From contig JAQBQS010000009.1 in NCBI GenBank assembly GCA_028286885.1, positions 1 to 44,323 of the forward strand: 44,323 bases of DNA, read 5' to 3'. The stretch comes from Patescibacteria group bacterium (GTDB taxonomy: Bacteria; Patescibacteriota; Minisyncoccia; Phycocordibacterales; UBA1006). Under the pieces are notes generated by a model, which was not told where the DNA came from, ran no database searches, and saw only the letters and a program-made list of their open reading frames with translations. The translations under genes and the position numbers were made by a program. Shown here piece by piece: positions 11,257 through 19,624 of this stretch; position 1 is the stretch's first letter; the number at the start of each line of letters is the position of its first letter.

Positions 11257-12009
11257 ATGAATCAAACTGAAAAACTTCTCGAAAAAGTTCATACTAATCT
11301 TAAGGTTATTATGGGGAATGAATTTTTTGCTGGCTTGAAAAGTTCACCTGTCAATCTTCGGGGTTATCAGCTTCTTGTCAAACAAAAATACGGAGGAGTG
11401 ACAAACTTCCTTGATTTCCTTAAAAGAGGCGAGGAGCTGTCGTTGTTATATTCGAAAGAAATAGAAGAAGTTTTTCGGCAAAATTATTTGGATGAAATAG
11501 GATTTTTTGCGGGTGAAGTACGCGATGAATATGCGCATGAAACGTGGCGCCAAAGAAGTTTAAAGTCATTTGGTATCAGTCAGAAGGATTTTGAAAGCAT
11601 CCCTCTTCTTTCCGGAGTTGTTCAGCATGCCGAGATGAGAAGAGAATTGATTGCGAAAGGTACTTTTCTTGAATTAGTCGGAGCTCTCCTTTTTCTTGAA
11701 ATTTTTATAGTCTATGAGATGAAACATCTTATAGAGGCTTTCAAGCGTGATCTTCCTGAACTTTTTCCGAAGGATGGGTATGTTCATGAAAATTTTCCAC
11801 TCAATACCCAAGAGTATTGGTACAATCACGCTCTTCATGACGTATGGCATTTCAGTCAAATTAAAGAAGGGCTTCAATCGTATATTGAAAAGGCAAACCT
11901 TGATGAATCACATTTAAATGAAATTGAAAAAGGGATTGAAAATGTCTTCCAATCCAAATCATTCCTTTATTCGAATGAGCTTTTGAATGAAATTAAAAAA
12001 GCAAGATAA
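11257..12009 (+). CDS. Hypothetical protein, possible heme-oxygenase-like diiron (HDO/TENA-PqqC superfamily) fold
   Basis: All-helical protein with spaced acidic/His motifs: DEYAHETW, VVQHAEMRRELI, FLEIFIVYEMKHLIE, HALHDVWHFSQIKEGL. Confidence 0.45.
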   Translation: MNQTEKLLEKVHTNLKVIMGNEFFAGLKSSPVNLRGYQLLVKQKYGGVTNFLDFLKRGEELSLLYSKEIEEVFRQNYLDEIGFFAGEVRDEYAHETWRQRSLKSFGISQKDFESIPLLSGVVQHAEMRRELIAKGTFLELVGALLFLEIFIVYEMKHLIEAFKRDLPELFPKDGYVHENFPLNTQEYWYNHALHDVWHFSQIKEGLQSYIEKANLDESHLNEIEKGIENVFQSKSFLYSNELLNEIKKAR

Positions 12010-12055
12010 TGCTTTTTTTCATGCAAAAAATTTCCGAATATGATAAGGTATTCCC

Positions 12056-12334
12056 ATGATTACGAAGCAACAAATGCAGGATCTGGCCATGCTCGCGCGC
12101 GTCGGAGTACCTGAGGCAGAGCTTGACCAAGTAGCAGGGGAGATCGATGCGATTGTCGGATATATCGATATCTTAAATACGGTTAATGTGGAGGATATTG
12201 TTGATATGCCTTTGCAGGTGAATGTTACGCACGCTGATGCGAACGCAACCACAACGGGGACATATTTCGATACGCTTATCGCGGCTGCACCTGACTCGCA
12301 GGACGGATTTTACAAGGTTCCAAAAATTCTCTAA
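12056..12334 (+). CDS. gatC: Asp/Glu-tRNA(Asn/Gln) amidotransferase subunit C
   Basis: LAMLARVGVPEAELDQVAGEIDAIVGYIDILNTV; immediately upstream of gatA. Confidence 0.88.
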   Translation: MITKQQMQDLAMLARVGVPEAELDQVAGEIDAIVGYIDILNTVNVEDIVDMPLQVNVTHADANATTTGTYFDTLIAAAPDSQDGFYKVPKIL

Positions 12335-12336
12335 AT

Positions 12337-13761
12337 ATGGCACTCGATCTTAAAAACCTCACCATTGAAAAAGCTCACGCAATGCTCGTTGCGAAGGAAA
12401 TTTCAGTTGCCGAACTTGTCGAGGCGCATCTTGCGCATGCTCGTATTGCCGATAAAGAAATTCATGCGTTCATCGAGCTTTTTGAACATGAGTCAGATCG
12501 AGTCGCAAAGGCCCAGGCGATGATTGACGCTGGAACAGCGACAATGCTCACAGGAATTCCCTATGGAATCAAGGATAATATTTTGGTCGAGGGACATATT
12601 GCGAGCGCGGGTTCCCGAATGCTCCGAGATTACACGGCATCATACTCGGCAACGGTAATCAAGAAACTTGATGCGGTCGGAGCGATCCCGATGGGGCGAA
12701 CGAACATGGACGACGCGGCGATGGGTTCGTCAACCGAATCGTCATATTATGGCCCTACGAAAAATCCTCGCAACACGTCGCGTGTTCCGGGCGGATCATC
12801 AGGCGGATCGGCTGCTGCAGTTGCCGCGGACATGTGCCTCTTCGCGCTTGGAACGGATACGGGCGGATCGGTGCGCCAGCCGGCATCGTTCTGCGGAATC
12901 GTCGGAATGGTTCCGACATATGGCGCAGTGTCGCGTTCCGGAGCCATCCCGATGGGAAGCTCGCTTGACCAAATCGCGCCGTTTGCAAAAAACGTAGCCG
13001 AGGCGAAAGTTGTGTTTGACGTCATCAAAGGGTTTGATGGTATGGATGCCCAAACGCTTACGCAAGAAACTCGCGCAAAACTTGCCGAGAAACCGGCAGG
13101 CAAAGTCATCGGTGTACCGCGTCATCTTCTTGAAATGGAGGGAATCAATGCAGAAGTGAAAGCGAACTTCGACGCGTCAATTGAAAAGCTGAAGACTCTT
13201 GGATATGAAATTCGAGACATCGAACTTCCTCATGCGCATTTAAGTCTGGCTGTTTATTACATTATTATGCCGGCGGAAGTTTCAACGAACCTGTCACGGC
13301 TCGACGGAATGCGCTATGCCTTCCGCGCTCCGGGAAAAGATTTGCTCGAAACATATATGAAGACGAAGTACGAAGGATTCGGGAAAGAGGTTCGTCGCCG
13401 CATTCTCCTTGGCACCTATGTCCTGTCTGCCGGATATTACGATGCTTATTACAACAAGGCGATCAAGGTGCGAAGCCTGATCAAGTCCGATTACGAGAAA
13501 GTATTCGCGAGCGGAGTTGATTCGGTACTTGTTCCAACGTCTCCCTCAGTTGCATTCAAACCAGGTGAAAAGTCAGATCCCTTGTCGATGTATCTCGCGG
13601 ATATCTTTACGGTGACGGCCAACTTGTGCCACATGCCGGCGATTTCGGTTCCGTCAGGAGTTGACTCGGAAGGGCTTCCATTTGGAATCCAGTTTACTGC
13701 TAATCAGGGAATGGAAGAAACAATGTTCAGTATCGCGAATGATTTTGAAAAAAACTCCTAG
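12337..13761 (+). CDS. gatA: Asp/Glu-tRNA(Asn/Gln) amidotransferase subunit A
   Basis: Amidase signature GGSSGGSAAAVAADMCLFALGTDTGGSVRQPASFCGIVGMVPTYG. Confidence 0.96.
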   Translation: MALDLKNLTIEKAHAMLVAKEISVAELVEAHLAHARIADKEIHAFIELFEHESDRVAKAQAMIDAGTATMLTGIPYGIKDNILVEGHIASAGSRMLRDYTASYSATVIKKLDAVGAIPMGRTNMDDAAMGSSTESSYYGPTKNPRNTSRVPGGSSGGSAAAVAADMCLFALGTDTGGSVRQPASFCGIVGMVPTYGAVSRSGAIPMGSSLDQIAPFAKNVAEAKVVFDVIKGFDGMDAQTLTQETRAKLAEKPAGKVIGVPRHLLEMEGINAEVKANFDASIEKLKTLGYEIRDIELPHAHLSLAVYYIIMPAEVSTNLSRLDGMRYAFRAPGKDLLETYMKTKYEGFGKEVRRRILLGTYVLSAGYYDAYYNKAIKVRSLIKSDYEKVFASGVDSVLVPTSPSVAFKPGEKSDPLSMYLADIFTVTANLCHMPAISVPSGVDSEGLPFGIQFTANQGMEETMFSIANDFEKNS

Positions 13762-13791
13762 TCGGAGTTTTTTCGTGATATAATTTTTTAT

Positions 13792-14412
13792 ATGAACTCG
13801 ACGCCGAACGTTCCGTATATCAATCTCGAATTTATCTTTACCAAGATTTACGATTTTTTGGTATTCATCAAAAATTTTATCGTGACAGGAGGCCATGTAG
13901 ATACCGCTTCGGGCACGACTGATTACGCCGGGATCGTGCATCATACCGGATCGTGGCTCCTCACGATTCTTGTTTTCTTGTTCATCGGGCTCTTCGCGTG
14001 GGCCGTATACATCCGCATCCGTATCCACGAAGTCGACCAGAATTTGAACGAAAGCTACAGCGGGCATTTCATTCCGCCGGTACCCAAGTCCGAGCATAAG
14101 AACCAGCGGTGGGTGGCTATTACGAATCACTTCGCATCTGACAATCAGAACGACTGGCGCGCCGCGATCCTCGACGCCGATTCCATGCTCGACGAACTCG
14201 TAACGGGGCTCGGATACACCGGTGCGGGACTCGGCGAGAAACTGAATCAGGTCCGTGATGTCGATTTTCCGACGAAACAAGCAGCATGGGAGGCGCATAA
14301 GGTGCGAAATATCATTGCCCACCAGGGCGGGGGATATAACTTGTCGGAGCGGCAGAAGGATTTGGTTCGCAAGCATTACGAAAATGTATTTCGAAGTTCC
14401 GGCATTATCTAA
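13792..14412 (+). CDS. Single-TM protein with cytoplasmic HEPN-like domain
   Basis: TM WLLTILVFLFIGLFAWAVYI; C-terminal DWRAAILDADSMLDELV...AWEAHKVRNIIAHQGGGYNLSERQ with R-x4-H motif RNIIAH. Confidence 0.5.
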   Translation: MNSTPNVPYINLEFIFTKIYDFLVFIKNFIVTGGHVDTASGTTDYAGIVHHTGSWLLTILVFLFIGLFAWAVYIRIRIHEVDQNLNESYSGHFIPPVPKSEHKNQRWVAITNHFASDNQNDWRAAILDADSMLDELVTGLGYTGAGLGEKLNQVRDVDFPTKQAAWEAHKVRNIIAHQGGGYNLSERQKDLVRKHYENVFRSSGII

Positions 14413-14451
14413 TATAAAATCCCCTGAGGGGGATTTTATATTGATTCGTTG

Positions 14452-14522
14452 TTGCGGGGGGACGATTCGAACGTCCGCCTTCAGGTTATGAGCCTGACGA
14501 GATACCATTACTCTACCCCGCT
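14452..14522 (-). tRNA. tRNA-Met(CAT), initiator-like
   Basis: Reverse complement aGCGGGGTAGAGTAATGGTATCTCGTCAGGCTCATAACCTGAAGGCGGACGTTCGAATCGTCCCCCCGCAA; unpaired 1:72 position as in initiators. Confidence 0.85.
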
Positions 14523-14567
14523 ATATGGGGCACAAGTATACTGTATTTCCAGGGTTTGCGCAAGCCC

Positions 14568-14828
14568 TTACTTGGACAGCTTCTTCTTGGCCATGATAAG
14601 AGCTTCAAGCATGATGCGAAGCGCATCAGCATCGCTTTCAGTCGTCTGGATTTCCAATTTTCCAAGATCGCGCACGCGGTTTCTGAAAATTTTATGAGAT
14701 CCTGCAAAGAGTTTCCCAAGTTTTTCCGGCCCATCGATTTTCTTGTCTCGCAGAATAAGGAAAGGGAAGAGATCGGTGCTGACATTTTGAACGATACGAA
14801 ACGTATCGCTGAATTGGTACGTGCGCAT
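14568..14828 (-). CDS. Hypothetical protein downstream of radC
   Basis: ORF MRTYQFSDTFRIVQNVS...; start lies 1 nt past the radC stop. Confidence 0.6.
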   Translation of the reverse strand: MRTYQFSDTFRIVQNVSTDLFPFLILRDKKIDGPEKLGKLFAGSHKIFRNRVRDLGKLEIQTTESDADALRIMLEALIMAKKKLSK

Positions 14829-14829
14829 A

Positions 14830-15564
14830 TTATGAGTTTTCCATAATGCTTGTAAATCCCTTGTCCGAAACAATTATGTGGTCGATGAGCTCGATGCCGA
14901 GCACGGTTCCGACGGCGCGCAGCTGTTCCGTAATCTCGATGTCGGCTTTGCTTGGTTTGGTATTTCCCGACGGGTGGTTATGCACCAAGATGACGGCGAC
15001 AGCTCCGTAGTCGATTGCCGGTTTGAACACGTCGCGGGGATGGACGAGATGAGCGTCGACTGTTCCCACCGAAATCGTTTCGTCGCGTATGACTTTATAA
15101 TGATTGTTCAGATAAATTCCGCGCAAATGTTCGCGCGGCAGGTCGCGGATGCTTTTGGTGAATTCATATACGTCGCGCGCGGTGCGGATCATCTTTTGTC
15201 CTGATGAACCTTTTTCAAAAAGCCTGCGTCCGAATTCCACTGATGCGACGATCTGCGTCGCTTTTCCTTCCGGAATGCCGAGATCCTTGGAAAGCCGTTT
15301 CGGATCGCGCGCGTTCGCGATCGATTTCTCGCCGTATTGCTTCAAAACCCGGCTCGCCATTTCCATGACGTCTTCTTTCTTGGTTCCGATATTGATCATA
15401 ACCGCCAGGAGTTCCGCCATCGATAAAGCTGCAGGTCCTTCGCGAAGCATCGTCTCGCGAGGCTTCTTGTCATTCGGCTGGTCGCGGAATTTTAAAATAT
15501 AGGGCCGCATGCCGTCAGAGACAGCGATCATCGGTTCTAAATTTTTAAAGGCGTATTTGGTCAT
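14830..15564 (-). CDS. radC: DNA repair protein RadC (JAB/MPN+)
   Basis: VGTVDAHLVHPRDVFKPAIDYGAVAVILVHNHPSGNTKPSKADIEITEQL; HxH...D motif. Confidence 0.95.
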   Translation of the reverse strand: MTKYAFKNLEPMIAVSDGMRPYILKFRDQPNDKKPRETMLREGPAALSMAELLAVMINIGTKKEDVMEMASRVLKQYGEKSIANARDPKRLSKDLGIPEGKATQIVASVEFGRRLFEKGSSGQKMIRTARDVYEFTKSIRDLPREHLRGIYLNNHYKVIRDETISVGTVDAHLVHPRDVFKPAIDYGAVAVILVHNHPSGNTKPSKADIEITEQLRAVGTVLGIELIDHIIVSDKGFTSIMENS

Positions 15565-15652
15565 GATGCGAGTATATCATTCCATGGATAAAGAGTTTTT
15601 AAACAAAAACAAAAAAAAGCCGAAAAGCGGCCATTTTGTGTGGATAAGATGC

Positions 15653-16267
15653 TTATGCTTTTCTAATATATCCTCCTTGCGGAAGAATGATTCCCGCAAT
15701 GCCGTTTCGATTTCCATCTTTGTCGATGATTCCATAGTCGCCCCTTGCGCTCAGGCTGACCTTCCCGTTTCGCTCTTTGCCGTCCGAAAAATAGACAACC
15801 GCGTCGCCGTCCTCGAGGCCTGCCTTTTTGATCAGAAGCTTGCTCGGGTCGTCTTGCGGCGGGACCTTTCCGGACATCATATCCCATTCGCCGTAGCCCT
15901 TGGCAGAAAATATTCTGATCTCTTCTTCCCAGTCCTCTTTGGTAATGGTCTTGGGTTCCTGTGCCGCAGGTTCGGTTATGAGCTCATAGACAGACGTATC
16001 AGTTTTCAAGAAAACCCGTCCGTCTTTCGATGTCGCGCCTGTTATGTTGCTGATGGCTTTTGTGTTTCCATCCAGCAGAATCGGTTGTCCCATTTTCACA
16101 TCCGTATCGATGACTCCTGAGATGGAATTTCCAGTCGGGACGCTTGATTGCGTAAGAATTCCAATCTTCGTAAATGTGACACTTTTGCCTGCCTTGAGGT
16201 TGAGACTGTTTAGAAAAATCTCTTCAGGCGATTCGATTTTGGGCGTTGTTCCGAAATTGTTTTCCAT
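15653..16267 (-). CDS. Hypothetical protein
   Basis: Start set to MENNFGTTP because TATAAT lies 6 nt upstream of this ATG. Confidence 0.6.
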   Translation of the reverse strand: MENNFGTTPKIESPEEIFLNSLNLKAGKSVTFTKIGILTQSSVPTGNSISGVIDTDVKMGQPILLDGNTKAISNITGATSKDGRVFLKTDTSVYELITEPAAQEPKTITKEDWEEEIRIFSAKGYGEWDMMSGKVPPQDDPSKLLIKKAGLEDGDAVVYFSDGKERNGKVSLSARGDYGIIDKDGNRNGIAGIILPQGGYIRKA

Positions 16268-16332
16268 TTTTGCATTATAGCAGGTTTCCATAGTCAAGAA
16301 AAAATACCCTTCAAAGGGTATTTTTTCTTCTG

Positions 16333-16406
16333 CGGAGCCGACGGGACTTGAACCCGCAACCTCCCGCGTGACAGGCGGGTGCTCTAACCAGTTGAGCTAC
16401 GGCTCC
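16333..16406 (-). tRNA. tRNA-Asp(GTC)
   Basis: Reverse complement GGAGCCGTAGCTCAACTGGTTAGAGCACCCGCCTGTCACGCGGGAGGTTGCGGGTTCAAGTCCCGTCGGCTCCG. Confidence 0.95.
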
Positions 16407-16470
16407 GTATTTGCGCAAGCGAAACTCTAGCATGAATTCATGAAAAATCCAATGTGCGAGAATGCCCGTG

Positions 16471-16544
16471 TGTCAGAGGTGGGAGTTGAACCCACGACCT
16501 CGGCGTTATGAATGCCGCGCTCTCACCAACTGAGCTACTCTGAC
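16471..16544 (-). tRNA. tRNA with CAT anticodon (elongator Met, or Ile2 if the C is lysidine-modified)
   Basis: Reverse complement GTCAGAGTAGCTCAGTTGGTGAGAGCGCGGCATTCATAACGCCGAGGTCGTGGGTTCAACTCCCACCTCTGACA. Confidence 0.88.
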
Positions 16545-16659
16545 GTGTCCCGCCATAGCTTTATGCGACGGCGGACAAGTCATGACAAAATAGCATGATT
16601 CGCCCCTTTTTTCAAGAGGTCTTCTTGATTTAAATCTGAAATAATACTACAGTATTTCG

Positions 16660-16783
16660 AGCGGCAGCAATGCTGGTTCGGTTCTTGTCTTCAGTCCTCG
16701 GGCGGATTTGCTTGGAAGCAGCAATTCCTTAATGAGTGCGTAACAGCTCACCCAAAGGATCGAGTTTCCCTCGGTCCTTTTTT
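16660..16783 (+). ncRNA. Freestanding RNA containing a 23S rRNA GTPase-associated-centre (H43/H44) mimic, ending in an intrinsic terminator
   Basis: GGAUUUGCUUGGAAGCAGCAAUUCCUUAAUGAGUGCGUAACAGCUCACCC (16704-16753) aligns with E. coli 23S 1055-1106 GGAUGUUGGCUUAGAAGCAGCCAUCAUUUAAAGAAAGCGUAAUAGCUCACUGG, with no indel after 1061. H43-like stem GGAUUUGC/GCAAUUCC; 5' boundary estimated from a putative TTGATT-N17-TACAGT promoter. Confidence 0.75.
16754..16783 (+). terminator. Intrinsic terminator of the GAC-like RNA
   Basis: AAAGGATCGAG tttcc CTCGGTCCTTT TTT, 11-bp stem with one T-G pair. Confidence 0.88.
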
Positions 16784-16821
16784 ATTGAAAAAAGAGGAAA
16801 ATGTGTTAGTATGGCGCTTAC

Positions 16822-16894
16822 GCCGTTGTAGCTCAGCTGGTAGAGCACGTCATTGGTAATGACGAGGTCGCGGGTTCGATTCCCGCCGATGGCT
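16822..16894 (+). tRNA. tRNA-Thr(GGT)
   Basis: GCCGTTGTAGCTCAGCTGGTAGAGCACGTCATTGGTAATGACGAGGTCGCGGGTTCGATTCCCGCCGATGGCT. Confidence 0.95.
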
Positions 16895-17024
16895 CACGTT
16901 CATGATAATGTAAAATCTCCGGAAGGAGATTTTTCGTTTTGAGATAAATTGACTTATTTTATATAATATGTTAATATATAAAAGTAAAAGTTCATTTCAA
17001 TTCATAACATTTAAATAAAAACAT

Positions 17025-17618
17025 ATGCCAGCTAGCGAATTAGATGCCGACAAAAAGTCTTCATGGTTTCAAACATTGAAATCTGATGCCGAAAAAGAGG
17101 GCGTCAGTATTGAAATTCAGAAAATAATAGTGGACTACTCCTTGCCATACAGCGAAGCTGCGAGCAATGGCGATTTGTCGATGGGTCCTGGCAATGACAG
17201 AATTGCCGAGGCTCTTCGCACTATCGAAATGAAAGACGTTTACCAGATTGAAAAAGAAAAGATCGTAGAAACGACCATTCTTCTCAATTGGCCAGAAGGT
17301 GTATCTTATGAGCGTGCGGTCGCATGGGGGATAAAGCATGGTCTCAAGCTATCGACGCCTCATGATGTATTTGCATTTGGCGTGGAAAACTCTTCATTCA
17401 GCCTTCCTCTGATGCCGTTACCTACGTCTGGTCCCATTCTTAGAGGAATTCCGACCGAGCGATACGTATGCGAGACAACAGGGTTCAACGAAGATGTCTT
17501 CGGTATCGAATTCAGGAACTATCGCCAGTGGCGCCATCCTATCTTCAAACCGAAAGAGTATTTCTCGTTTAACAGGGTTTGGTTTATTTTTTTAAAACCA
17601 GCTGATACAGATCTCTAA
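17025..17618 (+). CDS. Hypothetical protein
   Basis: 197-aa ORF preceded by TTGACT-N17-TAATAT and an A-rich leader; terminator-like hairpin downstream. Confidence 0.65.
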   Translation: MPASELDADKKSSWFQTLKSDAEKEGVSIEIQKIIVDYSLPYSEAASNGDLSMGPGNDRIAEALRTIEMKDVYQIEKEKIVETTILLNWPEGVSYERAVAWGIKHGLKLSTPHDVFAFGVENSSFSLPLMPLPTSGPILRGIPTERYVCETTGFNEDVFGIEFRNYRQWRHPIFKPKEYFSFNRVWFIFLKPADTDL

Positions 17619-17707
17619 AGTATGTTCCGCTTCTGTTAAGATCAGAAGCGGATTTTTTTATGTTGCAAAATTTGTCTTCATTAAAAATAACAAGATAAAA
17701 ACGGACA

Positions 17708-18022
17708 TTAGTCCGCTTCTTCTTCCGCCTTCTCGCCGAGCTTTACGATGTCGCCGTCCTTGAACAAAATATTTTTCAAAATTTTGCGCCATTTCGGCTT
17801 TTGCCGCAGCAGAAATTCCAAGTCCATGCCGAAGTGCTTGAACTCCTCGCCCTGCGCGTTTTCCATGATCGCCTTGGCGTCATCGTTTTGCTCGACGGAC
17901 ATGCGCTGCTCGTACCAGTCGATTGCTTCGGCCTCCTCAATGAGTCCCATGATCATGCGGGCGAAGGTGCGGGTTTCCTGCGATAATTCTTCTGCTGGTT
18001 CGTGATATTGGTCAAATGCCAT
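17708..18022 (-). CDS. Encapsulated-ferritin-like (EncFtn) protein
   Basis: YHEPAEELSQETRTFARMIMGLIEEAEAIDWYEQR...GEEFKHFGMDLEFLLRQKPKWRKILKNILF resembles EncFtn (E..EA.DWY..R, EE..H). Confidence 0.78.
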   Translation of the reverse strand: MAFDQYHEPAEELSQETRTFARMIMGLIEEAEAIDWYEQRMSVEQNDDAKAIMENAQGEEFKHFGMDLEFLLRQKPKWRKILKNILFKDGDIVKLGEKAEEEAD

Positions 18023-18136
18023 AATGATTTCAGGTTACCTTATAATGAGTCCATTTTATCATCATTATGCCAAGAAGACAGCAGAGGAACACTTGTTCAC
18101 TTGACACTTATTTTAAGTATTTGATAAAATGAAAGC

Positions 18137-19624
18137 ATGAGTCCTTCGATATCATTCCAGCCTGATTCTGCCTTGGCAAAAATCCCGGGTATTTTTACGA
18201 TCGTGGACGTGGAAACGACCGGTATGCGTGCGGCAAGTTCGCGAGTAATTGATATTGGGATAATTAGAATAGAAAATGGAATAGTTACAAAAACATTCAA
18301 GTCATTCGTGAATCCAGGATCAAGAATTTCGTGGTCGTCCACCTTGATCACGGGAATTACAAACGACGACGTCGAAAATGCTCCGAGCTTCGAGGATATT
18401 TCAAGTGATATCTATGAATTTTTTGAGAATGCGGTTTTCGTCGCGCACAATGCGAGCTTTGATTATTCGTTCATCAAAGCCGAGTTTGCAAGATGCGGAA
18501 TTGATTTTTCAGCAGAGACCCTCTGTACGGTAAAGCTTTCCCGTGCGCTTTACCCGAGAGAGCGTCGCCACAATTTGGATGCGGTGATTGAACGATTCGG
18601 ATTCACATGCGAGACGCGCCATCGCGCATATCCGGACGCGGACGTGCTGCGGCAGTTTTTGGAACACATCCAAATGCATCATACGGAAACGGAAATCAAT
18701 TCTGCCATCTCGGGAATCTTATTCGCAGGGAAGAAGGAATTCTTATACGACCGCAAATCGCTTTCAAGGTTGCCCGACGGTCACGGCATTTACCAATTTT
18801 ACGGACCTGATAATGAGCTTCTGTATATCGGCAAGAGCAAGCATATTCGCACGCGTGTGCGATCACATTTCTCGGATGACGAGCCGATGGAGCGCAAGCT
18901 CATGAAAAAAGTTGCGAAGATCGAATGCGAGGAAACCGCCGGGGAACTTTCGGCGCTGATTCTCGAGGCGCATCGCATAAAGCGCGACCTGCCGATTCAT
19001 AACCGCAAACTGCGGAAATTGCGCGAGATGGTTGCACTGGTTGAATCCAAGAATGCAGGGGGCTATCTTGTCCCAGTGATTGAGAAACATGAGACCATTG
19101 ATCCGCAAGCGGGGATTTTGTCCGTCTTCAGAAGCATGCCGCAGGCACGCGCGAAGCTGCGCGAATTCGCAGCAAAAAATAATTTGTGCGAGAAGCTTCT
19201 CGGTCTCGAGAAGACCGACCGCGCATGCTTCGGATTTGGCCTTGGCAAATGTTCTGGTGCTTGCATCGGGCGCGAATCCGCAGATGAATACAACAAGCGC
19301 TTCAAGGCCGTATTCAAAAGCCGCCGCATTAAGACATGGCCTTTCAAGGACACGATCATGATCGACGAGAAAAAAGACGATCAGTCCGGAATCGTTTTCT
19401 TTGTCCGCGATTGGAGAATTTTGAAATCATTTTCATACGAGGGTTCCGAGATGGGTGAGTTCATTGCCTCGCCGGGAACGTTCGACGTAGACACGTATAA
19501 GATTCTTGCAAGGTACATGCTCGATCCTGCGAACAGAAGAAGCGTAAAACAAATTTCCGAACAGGAGTTCAGAAATTCGCTTCAGGCATTGGACGAGGGA
19601 GAATATGTAATCGAGTTTGCCTGA
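18137..19624 (+). CDS. DEDDh exonuclease (DnaQ-like) fused to GIY-YIG (UvrC/Cho-like) nuclease
   Basis: FTIVDVETTGMRAASSRVIDIGII...VAHNASFDYSF...HRAYPDADVL plus GHGIYQFYGPDNELLYIGKSKHIRTRVRSHF. Confidence 0.92.
   Translation: MSPSISFQPDSALAKIPGIFTIVDVETTGMRAASSRVIDIGIIRIENGIVTKTFKSFVNPGSRISWSSTLITGITNDDVENAPSFEDISSDIYEFFENAVFVAHNASFDYSFIKAEFARCGIDFSAETLCTVKLSRALYPRERRHNLDAVIERFGFTCETRHRAYPDADVLRQFLEHIQMHHTETEINSAISGILFAGKKEFLYDRKSLSRLPDGHGIYQFYGPDNELLYIGKSKHIRTRVRSHFSDDEPMERKLMKKVAKIECEETAGELSALILEAHRIKRDLPIHNRKLRKLREMVALVESKNAGGYLVPVIEKHETIDPQAGILSVFRSMPQARAKLREFAAKNNLCEKLLGLEKTDRACFGFGLGKCSGACIGRESADEYNKRFKAVFKSRRIKTWPFKDTIMIDEKKDDQSGIVFFVRDWRILKSFSYEGSEMGEFIASPGTFDVDTYKILARYMLDPANRRSVKQISEQEFRNSLQALDEGEYVIEFA

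Noticed and set aside
15639-15647. Perfect DnaA box TGTGGATAA
   Set aside because: A single site in 44 kb is unremarkable by chance, no clustering, and it lies just downstream of a gene; not evidence of an origin or of a sigma-DnaA target
16704-16724. SRP (4.5S) RNA, suggested by GGAAGCAGC
   Set aside because: 4.5S and 23S share this short motif, but the SRP GUCAGG...GGAAGG context is missing and the downstream GAGUGCGUAACAGCUCACC fits 23S H44
16754-16894. GAC-like RNA as an attenuator of the downstream tRNA-Thr
   Set aside because: A separate promoter-like TTGAAA-N16-TAGTAT lies between the terminator and the tRNA, so independent transcription is simpler
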